Source of the DNA: Martinezella lusitana
GTDB taxonomy: Bacteria > Pseudomonadota > Alphaproteobacteria > Rhizobiales > Rhizobiaceae
Assembly (NCBI RefSeq): GCF_016901135.1
Contig: NZ_JAFEVL010000045.1
Coordinates: forward strand, 682,001-746,000
Direction: 5' to 3'
Length of the DNA stretch: 64,000 bases
Shown: positions 41,600 through 50,384 of the stretch, piece after piece
Position numbering within the stretch: the stretch's first letter is position 1
Layout of the letters: every line of letters starts with the position of its first letter
Position numbers and translations under genes: made by a program
Notes under the pieces: model-generated
What the model saw: only the letters and a program-made list of their open reading frames with translations
Databases searched by the model: none
Told to the model about the DNA's origin: nothing

Positions 41600-42088
41600 T
41601 CAGATCTCCGCACGCTCGAAGGTGACGTCGCAGGCGCCGTTGCGGCGAATAATGCCGCAGGCGGCGGCGAACTGCTCGCGCTCCTCGGGTCTGACCTGCG
41701 CGACGACGCTGCCGGCAAGCCAGCCGATCGGGAAAAGCAGGCGCGCGCCCTGTCCGTAGAACAGGCCGATGTCGAAGATCGCGTCGGGATTGCCGCCCCA
41801 CATGCGCGGCGGAACATAGCTCAGCACGACATCGCCGGGCTGCGGTGTCAGCGTCGCGTTCTCGGCCGGCAGGGCGGCGGCATAGGAGGCACCCTTCAAA
41901 TGTGCAGGCGGGATCGGGCATGAGATCTCCGGACCTGTCCACATCGCATGAATGCCGGGAACGATGCGCGCTTCACTTAGATAATCCCAGAGAAAGGCTG
42001 CATTGTCCGGCGCCTTGGCGTCGAGCAGCGGCGCGAAAACGCTAAGGCTGGAGCGCGGTTCGGAAATCTTGATGGCGCGTCGGCTCAT
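41600..42088 (-). CDS. DUF3830-family protein
   Basis: 162 residues from ATG 42088. DUF3830 proteins have a cyclophilin-like barrel. Seen here are 'LLDAKAPDNAAFLWDYL', 'LTPQPGDVVLSYVPPRMWGG' and 'AIFDIGLFYGQGARLLFPIGWLAGSVVAQV'. Members recur in amino-acid and amide catabolic operons beside ABC transporters, but their reaction is unproven. The start overlaps the GntR stop (ATGA); the next gene starts one base on. Confidence 0.78.
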   Translation of the reverse strand: MSRRAIKISEPRSSLSVFAPLLDAKAPDNAAFLWDYLSEARIVPGIHAMWTGPEISCPIPPAHLKGASYAAALPAENATLTPQPGDVVLSYVPPRMWGGNPDAIFDIGLFYGQGARLLFPIGWLAGSVVAQVRPEEREQFAAACGIIRRNGACDVTFERAEI

Positions 42089-42819
42089 GCGGGTATGCCC
42101 TTCTTGGAATCGGCTTCCAGCTTGTTGCGCAGGAACACAAAGGGGCGGCTGATATCGGCGACCAGCGCTTCGCGTGCTTCCCTGGCGTTCTGTGCAGCCA
42201 TCGCCTTGACGATTGTGCGGTGATAATGGGCGGTGTCGACCTCGCCCGCCTCCGAAAAGGCATAGATGGCGACGCGGATGCATGGGCCTGACTGCAGCCA
42301 AAGGCTCTCGATCATCGGGATCAGCACGGCCGAACCGCAGGCGCGGTAGATCTCGAAATGGAAGGCCTGGTTGAGCGTCACCTCGCGGTCGACGTCCTTC
42401 TTGTGCTTCAGCGCGCGCATCTCGTCCCATTCGCTGAGCATGCTCTCGATGGTGGCGATCTGGCGCGGGGTCATGCGGGTTGCCGCCAGCGCAATGGCTT
42501 CGCCCTCGATCAGGATGCGCGCACGCAACAGGTCGTCCATGCGCTCAAGCGTGATCGGCGGCACGCGCACCGAGCGGTTGGGAAGGGCCTCCAGCGCCTT
42601 TTCGGTGATCAGCCGGCCGAGGGCTTCACGCACCGGCATGGTGCTGGTCATCAGCGCATCGGCGAGCCCCCGGATCGTCAATACCTGGCTGGGCTCGAAC
42701 AACCCGCCGATCAGCGCGCGGCGCAGTTCGGAATAGACGCGATCCTGGACGGTCTCGCGGCCAACGGGCGCAAGCTGTGCGGCAATCGGATCGCTCTTTT
42801 CGGCGGTGGCCTTTTGCAT
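42085..42819 (-). CDS. GntR-family (FCD) regulator
   Basis: 244 residues from ATG 42819 (AAGGGA upstream). The N-terminal winged HTH is 'LTIRGLADALMTSTMPVREALGRLITEKALE', and the C-terminal FCD effector domain has metal-ligand histidines ('NQAFHFEIYRA', 'HYHRTIVKAM'). It is the first gene of the leftward operon and is divergent from livG, so it probably controls both through the palindrome at 42880-42889. The effector is unknown. Confidence 0.9.
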   Translation of the reverse strand: MQKATAEKSDPIAAQLAPVGRETVQDRVYSELRRALIGGLFEPSQVLTIRGLADALMTSTMPVREALGRLITEKALEALPNRSVRVPPITLERMDDLLRARILIEGEAIALAATRMTPRQIATIESMLSEWDEMRALKHKKDVDREVTLNQAFHFEIYRACGSAVLIPMIESLWLQSGPCIRVAIYAFSEAGEVDTAHYHRTIVKAMAAQNAREAREALVADISRPFVFLRNKLEADSKKGIPA

Positions 42820-42865
42820 TCGAAGTCCCTTTTTTGGCTTGCGGAGTGGATTAAAGCTGATTAGC

Positions 42866-42889
42866 GTGATCAATGCAAGTGTGATCACA
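42866..42889. promoter_or_regulatory. Candidate GntR operator
   Basis: TGTGATCACA (42880-42889) is a perfect 10-bp palindrome. GTGATCA recurs at 42866-42872, 15 bases before its copy at 42881-42887. They lie in the 121-bp divergent space between the GntR gene and livG. Assignment to this regulator is positional inference. Confidence 0.5.
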
Positions 42890-42940
42890 AATCAAATAAT
42901 CAGGGAGCGGCTACGACCGTCTTCCGGCCAGAGGGATCTC

Positions 42941-43738
42941 ATGAGTACGACAACTGAACGGCAAGGGGAGGAAGCCCGGCCTGTTCTGACGGCCAAGAAT
43001 GTGGTGCGACGCTTCGGCGGCGTCACCGCCGTAAACGACGTTTCATTCCATGTGCGGCAAGGCGAGATTCTCGGCCTGATCGGCCCGAATGGTGCCGGCA
43101 AGACGACAATGTTCGATCTCCTGGCCGGCAGCGTGGCGCCCAGCAGCGGCGAGATTATTTTGAACGGCACGTCGGTCGCAGGCGAGCCCGCGCATCGCCG
43201 CATCGGCCGCGGCCTTGGCAGGACGTTCCAAATTCCGCGCCCTTTCCCCAATTTGACGCTGCTCGACAATGTCATGCTGGCGGCGCAGGGTCAGGCCGGC
43301 GAGCGCCTGCTGTCGAATTTCCTACGGCCCTGGAAAGTCGCCGCGGAGGAAAAGGCGGCTCAGGCGAAGGCCATGGAACTGCTCGACCTCGTCTACCTGA
43401 CGCGGCTGACGCATGAGCCGGCCAGGGTGCTTTCGGGCGGCCAGCGCAAGCTTCTGGAGCTTGCCCGCATCATGATGGCCGATCCCGCGCTCATCCTGCT
43501 CGACGAGCCTGCCGCCGGCGTCAATGCGACCCTCCTGGAGACGATCATCGACCGTATCCGCGATATCAACCAGCGCGGCGTCACCTTTCTTCTGATCGAG
43601 CACAATATCGATATGGTCACGCGCCTGTGCCATCGCGTCCTCGTCATGGCGAGCGGCCAGCTTCTTTGCGAGGGTACGCCGGACGAGGTCGCCCGCGATC
43701 CGCGCGTCATCGAAGCCTATCTGGGAGGCGCGGCATGA
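42941..43738 (+). CDS. livG: Branched-chain-type ABC ATPase LivG
   Basis: 265-residue ATPase: Walker A 'GPNGAGKTT', the HAAT-specific 'GLGRTFQIPRPFPNLT', signature 'LSGGQRKLLELARI' and Walker B 'LILLDEPAAGV'. The ATG at 42941 directly follows the 121-bp divergent control region. It overlaps livF by 4 nt. Part of an importer completed by the receptor at 38449. Confidence 0.93.
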   Translation: MSTTTERQGEEARPVLTAKNVVRRFGGVTAVNDVSFHVRQGEILGLIGPNGAGKTTMFDLLAGSVAPSSGEIILNGTSVAGEPAHRRIGRGLGRTFQIPRPFPNLTLLDNVMLAAQGQAGERLLSNFLRPWKVAAEEKAAQAKAMELLDLVYLTRLTHEPARVLSGGQRKLLELARIMMADPALILLDEPAAGVNATLLETIIDRIRDINQRGVTFLLIEHNIDMVTRLCHRVLVMASGQLLCEGTPDEVARDPRVIEAYLGGAA

Positions 43739-44484
43739 GCGAGCCTGTCCTCATCGTTCGCGATCTCGTCGCCGGCTACGAGCCGGGCGTGCCGATCGTG
43801 CGCGGCGCTTCGATCACGGTGGCTGAAAAGGAGATCGTTGTCGTCCTCGGCCCTAACGGTGCTGGCAAGTCGAGCTTCATCAAGGCGATTGCCGGCCTAG
43901 TGCCGATCGAAAGCGGCAAAGTGGAACTCTCTGGCAACGATATAACGAGCGCGCCTGCTCACAATATGGTGCGGCTCGGTCTCGCTTTCGTGCCGCAGAC
44001 GGAGAATGTCTTCCCACTGATGTCGGTGGATGACAATCTGAAGGTTGCCGGGGGCATCTTGAAGGCGAAAGAGGTGCCTGTTCGTATCGAGGAAATGTAC
44101 GCAACCTTCCCGGATTTGGCCCGCCATCGCCGCATCGCGGCCGGCAATCTCTCGGGCGGCCAGCGGCAGATGCTGGCGGTCGCGCGCGCCTTGATCGTAC
44201 ATCCAAGGTTGCTCGTACTCGACGAGCCATCGGCAGGTCTTTCGCCCAAATTCGTCTCGATGGTCTTCGATATGCTGACCGATATCCGCAAGTCGGGCGT
44301 CACCATTCTTCTCGTCGAACAGAACGCCAAGGCCGCCCTTTCGATCGGCGATCGCGCCTATGTCCTCGTCGAAGGCAAGGACAGGCATGAAGGGGTTGCA
44401 TCCGAGCTGTGGAACGACCCCGTCGTCGCCGAGCTCTATCTCGGCCAGCGTCCGGCGGCTTCCGGAACAGGAGGTGCGGCATGA
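43735..44484 (+). CDS. livF: Branched-chain-type ABC ATPase LivF
   Basis: 249-residue second ATPase of the importer: Walker A 'GPNGAGKSS', signature 'LSGGQRQMLAVARAL' and Walker B 'LLVLDEPSAGLSP', plus 'FVPQTENVFPLMSVDDNL' typical of LivF. Both ends overlap neighbours by 4 nt. Confidence 0.93.
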   Translation: MSEPVLIVRDLVAGYEPGVPIVRGASITVAEKEIVVVLGPNGAGKSSFIKAIAGLVPIESGKVELSGNDITSAPAHNMVRLGLAFVPQTENVFPLMSVDDNLKVAGGILKAKEVPVRIEEMYATFPDLARHRRIAAGNLSGGQRQMLAVARALIVHPRLLVLDEPSAGLSPKFVSMVFDMLTDIRKSGVTILLVEQNAKAALSIGDRAYVLVEGKDRHEGVASELWNDPVVAELYLGQRPAASGTGGAA

Positions 44485-45389
44485 ACCTGCAATTCATCGT
44501 CGATGGCTTGCTGACGGGCTCGATGATCGGCCTTGGCGCCATCGGCGTGACGCTGACTTATTCGATCCTGCGCTTTTCCAACTTCGCCCATGGCGACTTC
44601 ATGGCTTGGGGCACCTATGCGACCCTGGCCGTCGTCAGCGCCATTGGTGCCATCTTCGGCAAGGTCGCGCCGATCGGGCCGCTTTCCTTCGGCTGGCCGT
44701 TGATCGTGGCCGTCATTGTCGCCATGGGTTTCACCGGTCTGCTTGCCTTGTCGCTCGACAAGATCCTGTTTGCCAGGCTGCGATCCAAGGGCCAGTCGAT
44801 CATCGTCGTCATGGCGAGTTTCGGTGCCTCCATGGCGCTGCGCAGCCTGCTCGAATTCCTCTTCACCTCGCGGCCGACCTATTTCAGCCGCGCCATCCAG
44901 ATCGCCATGCCTGTCGGCTTCGGCATTCGCATCACGCCCGACCAGATCGTGCTTCTGATCGTCACGGCATTGCTCGTTCTCGGCGTGCATCTGCTGATCA
45001 CGAAGACGCAGACCGGCCGTTCCATGCAGGCGCTCAGCCAGAACCCGGCGCTTGCGCGCGTCGTCGGCATCGATGTCGCCAAGGTCGTTCGCGTCACCTG
45101 GCTGATCGGCGGCGGTCTTGCCTGCGTTGCCGGCGTCATGATCGGCATTCTCGTGCAGATCCGTCCGCTGATGGGCTTCGACATGCTGCTGCCGATGTTT
45201 GCCGCCGCCATTCTCGGCGGCATCGGCAGCGTGCCGGGTGCTGTTCTCGGCGGCCTGATCATCGGCCTTGCCGAGGCCGGCGCGGTGCAGCTTATCGGCG
45301 CCGAATGGCGCGCCGCCGTCTCCTTCATCATCCTGATGGCGGTGCTGTTCATCCGGCCGATCGGCCTTTTCGGAGTGAAGGAGCGATAA
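44481..45389 (+). CDS. livH: Branched-chain-type ABC permease LivH
   Basis: 302-residue inner-membrane permease with about eight helices. It opens 'LQFIVDGLLTGSMIGLGAIGVTLTY' and has 'NFAHGDFMAWGTY' and the C-terminal 'GGIGSVPGAVLGGLIIGLAEA', both classic for LivH. Its stop shares one base with the livM ATG. Confidence 0.92.
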   Translation: MNLQFIVDGLLTGSMIGLGAIGVTLTYSILRFSNFAHGDFMAWGTYATLAVVSAIGAIFGKVAPIGPLSFGWPLIVAVIVAMGFTGLLALSLDKILFARLRSKGQSIIVVMASFGASMALRSLLEFLFTSRPTYFSRAIQIAMPVGFGIRITPDQIVLLIVTALLVLGVHLLITKTQTGRSMQALSQNPALARVVGIDVAKVVRVTWLIGGGLACVAGVMIGILVQIRPLMGFDMLLPMFAAAILGGIGSVPGAVLGGLIIGLAEAGAVQLIGAEWRAAVSFIILMAVLFIRPIGLFGVKER

Positions 45390-46369
45390 TGGATATTCTT
45401 GGCTATGGCGCTTTCTTCCTGACGACGGCGCTGATCTTTTCCTTCATCACACTGGGGCTGAACCTGCAATGGGGTTTGACCGGTCTCTTCAATGTCGGTC
45501 TTGCCGGCTTTGTCGCCATCGGGGCCTATACGTCGGCGCTTCTGACGACTCCGGACGCCGTCGGTCGCTTCGGCGGGTTCGATCTGCCGATCGCTGTCGG
45601 CTGGCTCGGCGGGATGATCGTCGCCGGTCTTGCGGCCGCCATCATCGGGGTCGCGACGCTCCGGCTGAAATCGGATTATCTTGCGATCACCACCTTCGGC
45701 GTGGCTGTCGTCGTCCAGCTCGTGGCGTTGAATGCACAAAGCCTGACGGGCGGCCCCTTCGGCATCGGCTTCATCCCGCGTCCCTTCGCAAGCCTTGCCG
45801 AAACGCCCTTGCTCTTCAATTTTGCCAATCTTGGCGTCGTGGCAATCGTGATGCTGATCGTCTATCTGGCGCTCGAGCATTTGTCGCGCAGTCCCTGGGG
45901 ACGCGTGCTGAAGGCGCTCCGCGAAGATGAACGCGCCGCCGTTTCTCTCGGCAAGAGCGCCCGCTTCTATCGCGTGCAGGCCTTTGCCGTCGGCGGTGCC
46001 ATCATGGGGCTTGCCGGGGCCATACAGGCGCATTTCATCGGCTTCATCGCGCCGGACAATTACGTTCCGATCCTGACCTTCCAGGTCTGGGTCATGCTGA
46101 TCGTTGGCGGCTCGGGCAGCAACAAGGGCGCGGTTGTCGGCAGCATCCTGGTCTGGGCGATCTGGGCGGGGTCCGGCGCGCTGACGAGCGCGCTTGTCTC
46201 GCCGGAACAGCAGGCGCGCGCAGCGTCCTTGCAGATCGTGGCGATCGGCGTGATGCTCTGCATCATCCTGTTGGTGCGTCCCGGCGGGCTCTTCGGTGAT
46301 ATGCCGCGGCGTCGGCGTGCGGCCGCGCGGCAGCCATTGCCTATAGCAGACGAAAGCGGCGCCTCCTGA
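45389..46369 (+). CDS. livM: Branched-chain-type ABC permease LivM
   Basis: 326-residue permease. 'LNLQWGLTGLFNVGLAGFVAIGAY' is the LivM N-terminal hallmark, and 'SPWGRVLKALREDERAAVSLG' is the cytoplasmic coupling loop. Last gene of the livGFHM run. The ATG at 45389 is taken because the long open frame upstream runs through livH in another phase. Confidence 0.92.
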   Translation: MDILGYGAFFLTTALIFSFITLGLNLQWGLTGLFNVGLAGFVAIGAYTSALLTTPDAVGRFGGFDLPIAVGWLGGMIVAGLAAAIIGVATLRLKSDYLAITTFGVAVVVQLVALNAQSLTGGPFGIGFIPRPFASLAETPLLFNFANLGVVAIVMLIVYLALEHLSRSPWGRVLKALREDERAAVSLGKSARFYRVQAFAVGGAIMGLAGAIQAHFIGFIAPDNYVPILTFQVWVMLIVGGSGSNKGAVVGSILVWAIWAGSGALTSALVSPEQQARAASLQIVAIGVMLCIILLVRPGGLFGDMPRRRRAAARQPLPIADESGAS

Positions 46370-46704
46370 CATACGCGGAAAGTGGGAGCTGTTGTTTCCA
46401 CGATATCGCCGACATGACAGATGCAGGCTTAACCGATCCTTGATAGCATCGGCATGCAGAGGCAATCCTGCGTCGCCAGCGCGGTGAGGCGTTGGACCCC
46501 AAACTGGTCGGTTGATGCCGCTGTCGCGCGAGTGTGGTTTTTGGCGAGGATCGACGAGAAAGTATATGGTTTCATATACAAAATTTCATTTACATATAAA
46601 CTGAAGTATGATGATCTTGATGCGCCGGTGTCCTTATGGCCGGCTGCAATGGGGAGCACGTCGCGCAGGCGAAATATCATACAAACAAAACGGGGAATGA
46701 CCGG
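46370..46704. other. 335-bp spacer before the GMC oxidoreductase gene
   Basis: No gene is seen. The centre (about 46558-46612) is AT-rich and carries the inverted repeat at 46562-46579 and further CATATA words. It therefore probably holds the promoter and operator of the GMC oxidoreductase-RidA pair. Confidence 0.5.
46562..46579. promoter_or_regulatory. Inverted repeat, candidate operator
   Basis: GTATATGGTTTCATATAC pairs perfectly over 7 bp around a 4-nt spacer. The word TATATGG-TCA recurs in the IclR control region at 59120-59131 (TATATGGTGTCA there), hinting at one regulator for both places. Confidence 0.5.
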
Positions 46705-48270
46705 ATGCCTTATGATGTCATCATTGTCGGTGCCGGAGCGGCAGGCGCAGTGCTTGCCGGTCGGTTGACGGAAGATCCAAGCAAGAAGGTGTTGTTGCTG
46801 GAGGCTGGCCCCGACTATCGCAGCAGCGAGCAGCCAGCCGAAATGGAAAGTCCGAACCCGTTCAACCTCCTTTTGCCGCGCCGCTTCCAGGAAGCCTACA
46901 TGTATCCGGATCTGATGGCGCGCCGGACGAACAGGCAGCCGCATCGCGTCTATTGGCGCGGCAAGGGCATGGGCGGCTCGACGGCCGTCAACGGTCAGAT
47001 TGCCATTCGCGGCCTGCTTCATGCCTTCGACCGCTGGGCCGATATCGGCTGCAACGGATGGTCCGGTACCGATGTGCTCCCCTTCTTCAATCGGCTTGAG
47101 GACGATCCTATCGATGCGGACTACCATGGTCACGGCGGGCCGACACCGATTTATCGCGCGCCCGTCGATACATGGGGCAATGTCGATAGGGCGATGCGCG
47201 ACAGTGCGCTTGCTCTCGGCCATAGCTGGAACGACGACCTGAACGATCCTGAAGCTGAAGGCGTGTGCTGCTATCCCATCAACAGCCGCAGTGGCAAACG
47301 CGTTTCGGTCAACGATGCCTATCTGGAGCCGGCGCGCGGCCGTGCCAACCTGACGATCGTCGGTTCGGCCACCGTCGATAAGGTCATTCTTGATGGCCGC
47401 AGGGCGACGGGGGTGAGTGCCATCGTCAATGGTCAGGCGAAGACATTCCTCGCACCGCTCGTCATTGTCTCGGCTGGTTCCATTCACTCGCCCGTCATTC
47501 TGCAGCGCTCCGGCATCGGCCCGGCGGCATTGCTTAGAAAACGCGGCGTCGAGGTCGTCGCTGACTTGCCGGTCGGCGAGAATTTCTTCGATCATCCCTA
47601 CTGCCGTATCGAACTGAAGCTGAGGAGCGAGTTCAAGGCGACTGATGTCAATGCACGCCACACCAATTGCTGTGTGCGCATGAGCTCGGGCCTGCCGGGA
47701 GCGCAACGCGACGATATTCTCTTCGTATCAATGAACCATGGCGGTATCGGCGTCGAATCCGACAGCGCCCAATTCGGCGAGGCAATGATCAATCTGATCC
47801 TGATGGAGGCCAAGAGCCGCGGCTCGGTCGGCCTCCGCTCGGTCAATCCGCTCGATCAGCCTGTCGTCGAGGAGAACATGCTGTCCCATCCGCTCGATCT
47901 GGCGCGCATGCGCACCGGTTACCGCCATCTGGGTAATATGGCAGCGCAGGCACCGATCCAGGCCATCAGCGAAGGCATATTGCTCGGCGATTCCGATCTG
48001 CCGCTCTCCTGGCTCGACACCGCCAGCGACGTGGCGGTGGAGGATTTCCTGCTGACCCAATCTTCCGATGCACAGCACGGTATTGGCGGCTGCAGCATGG
48101 GGCGTGCCGGCGCCGGCGTCGTCGATCCGGAATGCCGCGTCAATGGTTTCGAAGGCCTGCGTGTCATCGACGCGTCGATCATGCCGCTCGACTGCCAGGC
48201 CAACACCAACCTCACCACCATCATGATCGGCGAGAAGATGGCCGACAGCCTGCGCCGGGCTGTGCATTGA
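46705..48270 (+). CDS. GMC-family FAD oxidoreductase
   Basis: 521-residue glucose-methanol-choline oxidoreductase: dinucleotide motif 'DVIIVGAGAAGAVLAGRLTEDP', GMC signature 1 'GKGMGGSTAVNGQIAIRG', signature 2 'SAGSIHSPVILQRSGIGP', and the C-terminal catalytic His region 'HGIGGCSMGRAG' with 'LRVIDASIMP'. It oxidises a primary alcohol to an aldehyde. Choline dehydrogenase-like length, but the substrate is unknown. It is followed 17 bp on by a RidA gene. Confidence 0.9.
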   Translation: MPYDVIIVGAGAAGAVLAGRLTEDPSKKVLLLEAGPDYRSSEQPAEMESPNPFNLLLPRRFQEAYMYPDLMARRTNRQPHRVYWRGKGMGGSTAVNGQIAIRGLLHAFDRWADIGCNGWSGTDVLPFFNRLEDDPIDADYHGHGGPTPIYRAPVDTWGNVDRAMRDSALALGHSWNDDLNDPEAEGVCCYPINSRSGKRVSVNDAYLEPARGRANLTIVGSATVDKVILDGRRATGVSAIVNGQAKTFLAPLVIVSAGSIHSPVILQRSGIGPAALLRKRGVEVVADLPVGENFFDHPYCRIELKLRSEFKATDVNARHTNCCVRMSSGLPGAQRDDILFVSMNHGGIGVESDSAQFGEAMINLILMEAKSRGSVGLRSVNPLDQPVVEENMLSHPLDLARMRTGYRHLGNMAAQAPIQAISEGILLGDSDLPLSWLDTASDVAVEDFLLTQSSDAQHGIGGCSMGRAGAGVVDPECRVNGFEGLRVIDASIMPLDCQANTNLTTIMIGEKMADSLRRAVH

Positions 48271-48287
48271 GAGCGGAGGGCGAACGC

Positions 48288-48758
48288 ATGGCGATGGATG
48301 CTTACGAACGACTGAATGCCCTGGGGCTCGCGCTGCCGAAGACGCCGAAAGCGGCTGGCAATTATATTCCTGCCAAGTTGTGCGGTGAGATGCTCTATCT
48401 CGCCGGGCAGGGGCCGCGCCGGCCCGACGGGTCTTGGTGTGTCGGCAAAGTCGGCAAGGATGTCGGCTGGGAAGAGGCCTACCAGCATGCGCGCCTCGTC
48501 GGCCTGCAATTGCTCGGCGTCGTTCACGATGCTGTCGGCGATCTCAACCGTGTCGAGGTGATCAAGCTGCTCGGTATGGTCAATGCGGCTCCCGAGTTTG
48601 TGGATCATCCCAAGGTGATCAACGGGGCATCGGATCTGCTCATCGAGGTGCTGGGCGAAGCGGGCCGCCATGCTCGTTCGGCCGTCGGGATGGGATCCTT
48701 GCCGAATGGCATCACCGTTGAGATCGAGGCTATCCTGCGCGTGCTGCCGCGCGACTGA
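48288..48758 (+). CDS. RidA/YjgF-family imine deaminase
   Basis: 156-residue RidA-like protein, somewhat longer than the usual ~130. 'EMLYLAGQGPRRPDGS', 'QLLGVVHDAVGDLNRVEVIKLLGMV' and 'ARSAVGMGSLPNGITVEIEAI' are the family core. Such trimers hydrolyse reactive imines or enamines formed by amino-acid oxidases and PLP dehydratases, both encoded nearby. GCGGAGGG precedes the ATG. Confidence 0.88.
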   Translation: MAMDAYERLNALGLALPKTPKAAGNYIPAKLCGEMLYLAGQGPRRPDGSWCVGKVGKDVGWEEAYQHARLVGLQLLGVVHDAVGDLNRVEVIKLLGMVNAAPEFVDHPKVINGASDLLIEVLGEAGRHARSAVGMGSLPNGITVEIEAILRVLPRD

Positions 48759-48857
48759 TTTTTGACTGTTTTCCCCAACTGGCCTTCGTTTCCTCTGTGT
48801 GCGAAGGCCATTTTTTTATTGCGACCTGGCGTGTTGCCGGGCCGGTAGCATTCCTGC

Positions 48858-50384
48858 TTATCGCGAAATATCGATCGTCATCGTCTTCAGATCGCACATT
48901 TCCATGAGTGTGTGCCGGCCGCCCGTGCGGCCAAGCCCGCTCTGCGTTCCGGCCGCGCCGCCGGCGGGAATATGCGGCTCCCAATAGCAGCTTTTCTCAT
49001 TGACGTTGACGATGCCGACGCGAAGGCTTTCGGTAAAGAAGAAGGCCCTCTTGATCGTGTTGGTAAAGACCGCCGCCGACAGGCCGTAGGGGCTGGAGGC
49101 CGCGAGTTCCAAAGCCTCCTCATCCGTGTCGAACGTCAGCACCGGGGCGACCGGGCCGAAGGATTCCTCGGTGTTCAGAAGGCTCTCGCGTGTCAGTCCC
49201 GTCACGACAGTCGGCTCGAAATAGAGGTTGGTCGGCAATCCTGCGGCTATGTTGCCTCCGGTCACGACGCGCGCTTGGCGGGCATGCGCGTCGGTCATGT
49301 GGCTCAGCATCTTGTCGAGCGAGGCTGCATTGTTGAGCGGCCCCATCGTCGTTGACGGATCGAAGGGATCCCCCATGCGCACCTTGCCGGCGGCCTTGAT
49401 CAGCCCGTCCACGAAGCGATCATGCACGGATCTGTGCACGAGAACACGCTCCGTCGCCGTGCAGATCTGTCCGGCATTGGCAAAGCAGCCCGCGCCGATC
49501 TCCGCCGCCGCCATGTCGATATCGGCGTCGGCAAGCACGATGGTCGGACCATTGCCACCCATCTCGAGCAGCAGCGGCTTGCCGGCACCACGGCGGGCGA
49601 TCGTCGCTCCGGTCGCCGAGCTGCCGGTGAAGCCGATCGCATGCGTGCCCGGATGGATGACCGCTTCGTCACCGACCTCCGCGCCATCGCCGAGAACGAG
49701 GTTTATCACTCCATCAGGCAGACCGGCCTCGATCATGAATTCCATCAGCGCTACCGCGATCAGCGAGGTCGTCGGCGCCGGGACCCAGACCACCGTATTG
49801 CCGGTCGCGACAGCTGGGCCGAGATAATAGAGGCAGGGTAGGGCCGCCGGGAAATTCCACGGCGTGATGATGGCGAAGACGCCCTTTGGCTGCAGGAAGC
49901 TGAAGGCGCGCTTGTTGGCGTCGGCGACCGGGAAGGCCGCCGTTTCCAGCCACTTGATCTGCTCGGCAGCATTGCGGAAACCGAGCGCTGCCGCGGCAAC
50001 TTCGCCCTTGGCCTCGGCGTGGAAAGGCTTGCCTTGTTCGAGGCACAGGAGGCGCGCCAGTTCCTCGGCGCGGCGATCGATTTCATCGGCTATCTTCATG
50101 CAAAGGGCAGCGCGCGCAAAGACGCCCATCTTTCGTATGGTCTCGCGAGCTGCCTCTGCAGCAGCCACCGCGCGCCCGACATCGGCGCGGGTCGATAGCG
50201 CCAGATAGCCCAGCCTCTCGCCCGTTGCCGGACTGTCGATGGCAAGGAAGGTGCCGGCGCTGCCGGCGACCCATTGTGAACCGATGCGGTTCTTGCCAAC
50301 GCGCGCGCCCGCTTCCGTCTCGCTGACGATCGGCATGCCGCGCAGGTTCGGACCGTCGATCGAGGATTTGAAATGGAATGTCAT
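48858..50384 (-). CDS. NAD(P)-dependent aldehyde dehydrogenase
   Basis: 508 residues from ATG 50384 (AGGAGG upstream). ALDH family: 'AIITPWNFPAALPCLYYLGPA', 'GFTGSSATG', glutamate 'EMGGNGPTIVL', nucleophile Cys in 'NAGQICTATERVLVH', and 'EESFGPVAPVLTF'. It resembles succinate- or ketoglutarate-semialdehyde dehydrogenases. It is the last gene of the leftward operon; the ATG overlaps the creatininase-family stop. Confidence 0.9.
   Translation of the reverse strand: MTFHFKSSIDGPNLRGMPIVSETEAGARVGKNRIGSQWVAGSAGTFLAIDSPATGERLGYLALSTRADVGRAVAAAEAARETIRKMGVFARAALCMKIADEIDRRAEELARLLCLEQGKPFHAEAKGEVAAAALGFRNAAEQIKWLETAAFPVADANKRAFSFLQPKGVFAIITPWNFPAALPCLYYLGPAVATGNTVVWVPAPTTSLIAVALMEFMIEAGLPDGVINLVLGDGAEVGDEAVIHPGTHAIGFTGSSATGATIARRGAGKPLLLEMGGNGPTIVLADADIDMAAAEIGAGCFANAGQICTATERVLVHRSVHDRFVDGLIKAAGKVRMGDPFDPSTTMGPLNNAASLDKMLSHMTDAHARQARVVTGGNIAAGLPTNLYFEPTVVTGLTRESLLNTEESFGPVAPVLTFDTDEEALELAASSPYGLSAAVFTNTIKRAFFFTESLRVGIVNVNEKSCYWEPHIPAGGAAGTQSGLGRTGGRHTLMEMCDLKTMTIDISR

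Noticed and set aside
44879..46465. 528-codon open frame on the minus strand
   Set aside because: Antisense to livH and livM; composition dominated by Arg, Asp and His with no domain pattern.
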